NCBI GenBank assembly: GCA_023663635.1
Contig: JAMPHD010000002.1
Location: 1 to 64,000, forward strand
Direction of reading: 5' to 3'
From: Acetatifactor muris
GTDB lineage: Bacteria; Bacillota; Clostridia; Lachnospirales; Lachnospiraceae
Length of the DNA: 64,000 bases
Below, piece after piece: positions 60,139-64,000 of this stretch. Numbering within the stretch: position 1 is the stretch's first letter; each line of letters opens with the position of its first letter. Below the pieces are notes generated by a model. That model had not been told where the DNA came from. It saw only the letters and a list, made by a program, of their open reading frames with translations, and ran no database searches. Both the position numbers and the translations under genes were made by a program.

Positions 60139-61584
60139 ATGAAAAAAATCATACATCTGCTGTTTATATTGGTATTGGCCGCCCTGGTCGGAGTCGGCGT
60201 ATATAAGTATGTGGAATATCAAAAGTACGCGCCTCTTCGGGCAGATTACGAGCGGATCGCCACGGAGGACTATAACGCGGTATTCTTCTCCACCTTTCCC
60301 ATAGACAATTTTACGGAGGAGGATTTCATCACCTACCGGGAGATTTATCCGCTGAAAGCTTCCTATCATATACCCGACATGGAAACTCTCAATGAATATT
60401 TTCTGAAGGTGTCCGAGACCCTGAACGAAGTCACCACCGTATATCTGGGTGTCCGTCCCGACATCGTCACCGCGGAGGATCTGCTCACGCTCATATCCGC
60501 CAACAGCGAAAAGCGTTTTGAAGTTCTGCTCGCCTATCCTTCTCTCGATTTCTGGCAGGATTTGGACGAGGAGGAATACGCTGCCGCCATGTCCGCGTAC
60601 ACGGATTTCATCCGGATCCTGATGGCGGACTATGAGGACAACGAATGGCTGCAGGCCAGACTTTCCCTCTATTTCTATGGCTCCACGGAATGGCTGGTAG
60701 GCAACTCCGCCAACTATGAGAGCGATTATAATGTCAACGCGGGTATCTCCCATGTGCTGTCCATGTACTCGGACCAAGATCACGGATACCTGTTGACCGC
60801 CGATAATTACGAGGAGATCCTGACGGATTTTGAGACTCTGGTGAGCGAAGGCCGCAACCCCGAGGGCCGGATTTGGCCGGACTTCTCTGATTGGGATTTC
60901 GTCTTCTTCGGCGACAGCATCATTGCCTTCTCCAATACTTCCTCCATCCCGGGCGCTTTCGGCGGAATCACCGGAGCGCATGTCTATAATTGCGGACAGG
61001 GGGGATACAGCGCCGCCCGACATCGGGAGGATGACTCCGCGCCGGGTGTGACGGCAGCCGTGGACGCGTTTCTCGCGGAGGACTTAAGTCCCTTCGCCGA
61101 GGATTCCCAAATTTACGCCGGCATGTCCGATTACTTTGAACATGGCAGCAGGAAACGCAAGAAATGTTTTGTGTTAGATTTCGGCATGAACGATTACTTT
61201 ATCGGAGCTCCCGTGTCCACTCAGGATCCCCTTGATCCCTATTCCTACACCGGCGCGCTGCGCTCCTGTGTGGAGAAACTGCAGGAGGCTTATCCGGACG
61301 CGGTGATCGTGATGATGACTCCCAACTTTACCTCTTATTTTGGCAACGGTCTGGAGGCTCAATCCGCGGAGGGCGGTCTGCTGCCCGACTATGTGGCGGC
61401 CGTACTCTCGCTCTGTGAAGAGAAGGATCTGCTGCTCTACGACAGCTACAACCGGCTGCCCATTGACAGCACCAACCACACCCGCTATCTCTTGGACGGA
61501 TGCCATCCCAACGAGTCCACACGCTATCTGATGGCGCAGGATCTGGCCAAGCTGCTGCGGCCTTTGACGGAAAATGCCGAGTGA
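60139..61584 (+). CDS. Membrane-anchored SGNH esterase with extra N-terminal domain
   Basis: The 481-residue protein has an N-terminal anchor (about 4-22), an unrecognised acidic helical region (about 30-245), and an SGNH domain with intact motifs: GDS at 258-260, the Gly of GQGGY, MND at 350-352 and DGCH at 453-456. It is likely an esterase or acyltransferase acting on wall glycans. GGAG lies eight bases before the ATG. It is monocistronic, divergent from the glucosaminidase operon and convergent with the following gene. Motif spacing and the loop DPLDPYSYTGALRS match the paralog at 29824-30669. Confidence 0.87.
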   Translation: MKKIIHLLFILVLAALVGVGVYKYVEYQKYAPLRADYERIATEDYNAVFFSTFPIDNFTEEDFITYREIYPLKASYHIPDMETLNEYFLKVSETLNEVTTVYLGVRPDIVTAEDLLTLISANSEKRFEVLLAYPSLDFWQDLDEEEYAAAMSAYTDFIRILMADYEDNEWLQARLSLYFYGSTEWLVGNSANYESDYNVNAGISHVLSMYSDQDHGYLLTADNYEEILTDFETLVSEGRNPEGRIWPDFSDWDFVFFGDSIIAFSNTSSIPGAFGGITGAHVYNCGQGGYSAARHREDDSAPGVTAAVDAFLAEDLSPFAEDSQIYAGMSDYFEHGSRKRKKCFVLDFGMNDYFIGAPVSTQDPLDPYSYTGALRSCVEKLQEAYPDAVIVMMTPNFTSYFGNGLEAQSAEGGLLPDYVAAVLSLCEEKDLLLYDSYNRLPIDSTNHTRYLLDGCHPNESTRYLMAQDLAKLLRPLTENAE

Positions 61585-61618
61585 CCCTTGCGGCCACTTG
61601 GCTCATTGCTCACGGGAA

Positions 61619-63304
61619 TCAATACCTCGCGTATAAGACGATATCTTCGTCCCGCGCAAGCTCCCTGAGACCTGCGGTCTCGCACCGGGCCGCCGTCTCC
61701 GCGCCGGTCTGCGCCACGATGTAACGGCTGTTCAGCCGGTCAAAATTCTCCAGGACATATTCCTTTTTGCAGCAACTGATGCCGAACCCTTCCGGCAGCG
61801 CGTACAGGAGCTGCCATTTCATGTTCTCACCGGAATCGTTTTGTTCGTTGAAGACCCAGATCACCACATTTTCATAGTTGGGTGTATTTTCCCTTGTCAG
61901 TTCCAGACTGTCCGCAAAGCGGACTCTCCATTCCTCCACCTGCGCCTGACGCTCCTTTTGCAGGTACGGCACCTGATAGTCATAGGCATCCACTGCCATA
62001 TAAGAGTACAGATAAGCAAACGCGGCTCCCAGAATGACGGCCTTCTTAAAAAAACGCGTCTCCATCAGAGCGACCACAAAGATTCCCGCGGCTATGAAAG
62101 TGAGCAGATGTTTGCTGCCCTCGATGAGTTTGTACATCAGCAGCAGCGCCACGAGCATTCCCACAAAGGACAGCGCCAGATGCGCCTCCGCCACAAACTG
62201 CGCGCGCAGCGAATCCGTCCGGTCCCGTGATCCCGTCCCCGCCGGACTCTTCCGTGAATCCGGATCAGCCAAAACTTCCCGCGGCCCCGGCTCGGCTGCG
62301 CTCCTCCGCAGCCGCATCCCGTCCGCAACTGTCTGCCAAATCAAAACGGCCATGGTCACCAGATATCCCACAAAGAACGCCCCCGATGTCCAACCCGTGC
62401 GTATTCCCTGAATCGCGTACGCACAGAAATCCAGACCCTTCCAATAAAGGGTGTGCAGGAAATTGAGCAGCCCTTCCCTGAACCCTGCCGTAAAGAAGGT
62501 GGTGATCCAATCGGTAAAAAACAAGGGAGCGAAATATTCCGCGCCAAAATAATGCTTGAGCAGCGCGTAGCAGACCAAAAAAGCGCCCGACACCGCCGCG
62601 GAGCCCAAAATGCCCTGCCACATCCTGCCCCGTCTGCGGGCAGCGCTGATCCAATAATACGCCGGCAGGAGCAGGAACAGTAACATATACGGGCGCATCA
62701 GCGTGAGCAGCCCCGCAATAGCGAAGAGTCCCGCCAACTTGCCCGGATGCTCTCTCCTTCCATGGCTCACGGCCAGACCGTAGAACACGATCAGATGGCT
62801 GATGCAGATGATCTCCGGCATACCCGATAGGATATAGCGCACAAAGAGCGTGTAGAGACAAAAGAGAAAGGTCAGCACACCCATCTGCTTCCATGTGGGC
62901 TTTACCAACCATACAAACACAAACATGGCCGCCATCATCAGCGCCATATTGCAGAGGACGGGCGACATCAGATTCCAACCGAACAAAAGCCCCCATACCA
63001 CCCAAGGCAGCACCAGCACGGGACTCCACGCGGCAAAGGACAGTTTCAGGCCATGGCTCTCATTAAACCCAAAGTACCCCTGCGGATAACCGAAACGCAC
63101 CATGTTTTCCACCTGCTTATAATAAAAGAGCTCGTCATTCCACTCGGAGCCCGGAAGATATACCTCCCCGATGTTCCTGCCCTCCGCCGCGGCGGAGACG
63201 ATACAACACACCGCCGGCAAGAGCGCCAGGAGCAACGCCTTGCACAGAACGACATAGCGCTTATCCCGTTTCCACCATGCCCAAAATCCGTCAAGCCCCT
63301 TCAT
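61619..63304 (-). CDS. Polytopic membrane protein, putative GT-C enzyme
   Basis: The 561-residue protein has about 12 helices. A first outer loop contains LPGSEWNDELFYYKQVENM, with DE in the place of GT-C catalytic acidic residues, then GYPQGYFGFNESHG. A hydrophilic cytoplasmic loop (about 335-365) is rich in Arg, Ser, Asp and Pro. The C-terminal 120 residues form a soluble outer domain. ATG 63304 has GGAGG nine bases before it; the longer frame is in the overlap with the upstream GtrB-like gene (14 nt). As it follows that gene, it probably uses its lipid-linked sugar. Family not firmly identified. Confidence 0.72.
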   Translation of the reverse strand: MKGLDGFWAWWKRDKRYVVLCKALLLALLPAVCCIVSAAAEGRNIGEVYLPGSEWNDELFYYKQVENMVRFGYPQGYFGFNESHGLKLSFAAWSPVLVLPWVVWGLLFGWNLMSPVLCNMALMMAAMFVFVWLVKPTWKQMGVLTFLFCLYTLFVRYILSGMPEIICISHLIVFYGLAVSHGRREHPGKLAGLFAIAGLLTLMRPYMLLFLLLPAYYWISAARRRGRMWQGILGSAAVSGAFLVCYALLKHYFGAEYFAPLFFTDWITTFFTAGFREGLLNFLHTLYWKGLDFCAYAIQGIRTGWTSGAFFVGYLVTMAVLIWQTVADGMRLRRSAAEPGPREVLADPDSRKSPAGTGSRDRTDSLRAQFVAEAHLALSFVGMLVALLLMYKLIEGSKHLLTFIAAGIFVVALMETRFFKKAVILGAAFAYLYSYMAVDAYDYQVPYLQKERQAQVEEWRVRFADSLELTRENTPNYENVVIWVFNEQNDSGENMKWQLLYALPEGFGISCCKKEYVLENFDRLNSRYIVAQTGAETAARCETAGLRELARDEDIVLYARY

Positions 63305-64000
63305 CCGCAGTTTCCTCCTCCGGAGACGATGCCCCGCCCTGTTCTCCACAGTTGATCCTCTCACGGATGACATACTGAGGCGAATTGTTCATGCTGATAT
63401 AAATTCTCCCGATGTATTCTCCGATCAATCCGAGCATCAGCATGATCATGCCTCCGAAAAACACCAACGCCGCCATCAGCGCGCTGAATCCCATGGGCAC
63501 ATTGGGATTGATCAATCGTTTGACGATGGTGTAGACTCCATACAGGAATCCCAAAACGGCGCTGAAACCGCCCATCGCCGTGGCAATGCGCAGCGGTTTG
63601 ACGGAGAAAGCCGTGAATCCGTTGAACCAGAGTCCCAAGAGTTTCTTCAGGGTATATCCCGAACTCCCCTCCTCCCGGTCTCTGTGTGTGACCGTCACAT
63701 TGGTGATGTTTTGGGTGGCCCGCAGCACCAGTCCGATCACATAGGGATAGGAATTCTCGTAGCGGATCATATCCTCCACCACAAACCTGCGGACGGCAAA
63801 GTAACTGGACACATACAATTCCTTGGGCTTGCCCAACATCAGTCGGGTCATCAGCTCATTGACCTTACTGCCCATATTGCGGAACATGGAGTGATGCTTG
63901 TGCTCATATTTGGCATAGACCGCGTCATACCCCTCCTCCAGTTTGTTCAAAAGCCTGTCCGCCTCATCGGCCGGTGTCTGACCGTCGTCATCCAGACAGA
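63291..64000 (-). CDS. Polyprenyl-phosphate glycosyltransferase (GtrB-like), partial
   Basis: This minus-strand gene runs off the right edge, so its N-terminus is missing; at least 236 residues are visible. Reading in from the edge, the frame begins LDDDGQTPADEA, the DxD region of GtrB/DPM-like GT2 enzymes, followed by an SSYFAVRRFVVE region and two C-terminal helices (about 100-190 of the visible part). A TTG at 63950 is an internal Leu, not a start. It would make an undecaprenyl-phosphate sugar, used by the polytopic protein after it. It is a paralog of the protein at 27230-28183. Confidence 0.88.
   Translation of the reverse strand, partial: CLDDDGQTPADEADRLLNKLEEGYDAVYAKYEHKHHSMFRNMGSKVNELMTRLMLGKPKELYVSSYFAVRRFVVEDMIRYENSYPYVIGLVLRATQNITNVTVTHRDREEGSSGYTLKKLLGLWFNGFTAFSVKPLRIATAMGGFSAVLGFLYGVYTIVKRLINPNVPMGFSALMAALVFFGGMIMLMLGLIGEYIGRIYISMNNSPQYVIRERINCGEQGGASSPEEETADEGA

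Overview
The window looks like a surface-glycan region of a low-outer-membrane, Gram-positive Clostridia, most likely a Lachnospiraceae relative. The basis is strong AGGAGG-type ribosome sites, TTGACA/TATAAT promoters with extended -10 (TGn) motifs, GH25 and LytG-like wall hydrolases, an Rsp-type lipobox protein, bacterial Ig-like domains and no outer-membrane genes. The DNA is visibly GC-rich except in one gene segment (53340-54320) and the spacers. The genus is an inference; there is no rRNA or housekeeping gene to anchor it. I found no tRNA, rRNA, CRISPR or transposase.

Most genes lie on the minus strand in three long, tightly overlapped operons. Operon 1 (promoter 19901-19929, reading down to 229) holds a long GH25 wall hydrolase, rfbB, rfbA, a second GH25 protein, rfbC, an ABC-2 polysaccharide exporter (Wzm, and Wzt with a C-terminal carbohydrate-binding domain), a polytopic protein, a methyltransferase-kinase fusion resembling the O-antigen chain terminator WbdD, two large GT2 enzymes, a DUF6020-like membrane protein and a small unknown. 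This reads as a dTDP-sugar polymer made in the cytoplasm, capped, and exported by Wzm/Wzt. Operon 2 (promoter 39970-39998, reading down to 21081) holds a sialyltransferase-like enzyme, a PglK-like ABC flippase, a GT2, and pseudaminic acid genes (pseF, pseH-like, pseI, pseG) with an FkbH-like protein and an acyl carrier protein embedded among them. It continues with an SGNH esterase, GtrII and GtrB side-branch glycosylation genes, wecE, and three polytopic proteins. Operon 3 (promoter 49746-49774, reading down to 40083) makes UDP-L-FucNAc (fnlA, fnlB, fnlC) and carries a Wzy/ligase-like protein, pseC, another GtrII and a DUF6044-like paralog. Thus two glycan routes, an ABC-exported polymer and a flipped repeat unit with polymerase or ligase, appear to share sugar nucleotides.

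Right of 49.7 kb the content changes. An XRE regulator faces an array of six small four-helix membrane proteins of two related types, arranged as three B-A pairs. These flank a 1035-residue secreted protein with a lectin-like domain and an LCAT-like lipase domain. The lipase segment is much more AT-rich than the rest of its own gene. This is the best candidate for an undescribed system, with a toxin-immunity or membrane-stress function as an inference only. It is followed by a LytG-like glucosaminidase plus lipoprotein operon, an SGNH esterase and a truncated lipid-linked sugar operon at the right edge.

Recurring themes are paralog pairs (two GH25, two GtrII, two GtrB, two DUF6044-like, three SGNH), inserted hydrophilic linkers, and partially degraded enzymes: an SGNH without its catalytic residues and an FnlB lacking its SDR motifs. 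The window shows no rfbD, pseB or initiating phosphoglycosyl transferase.
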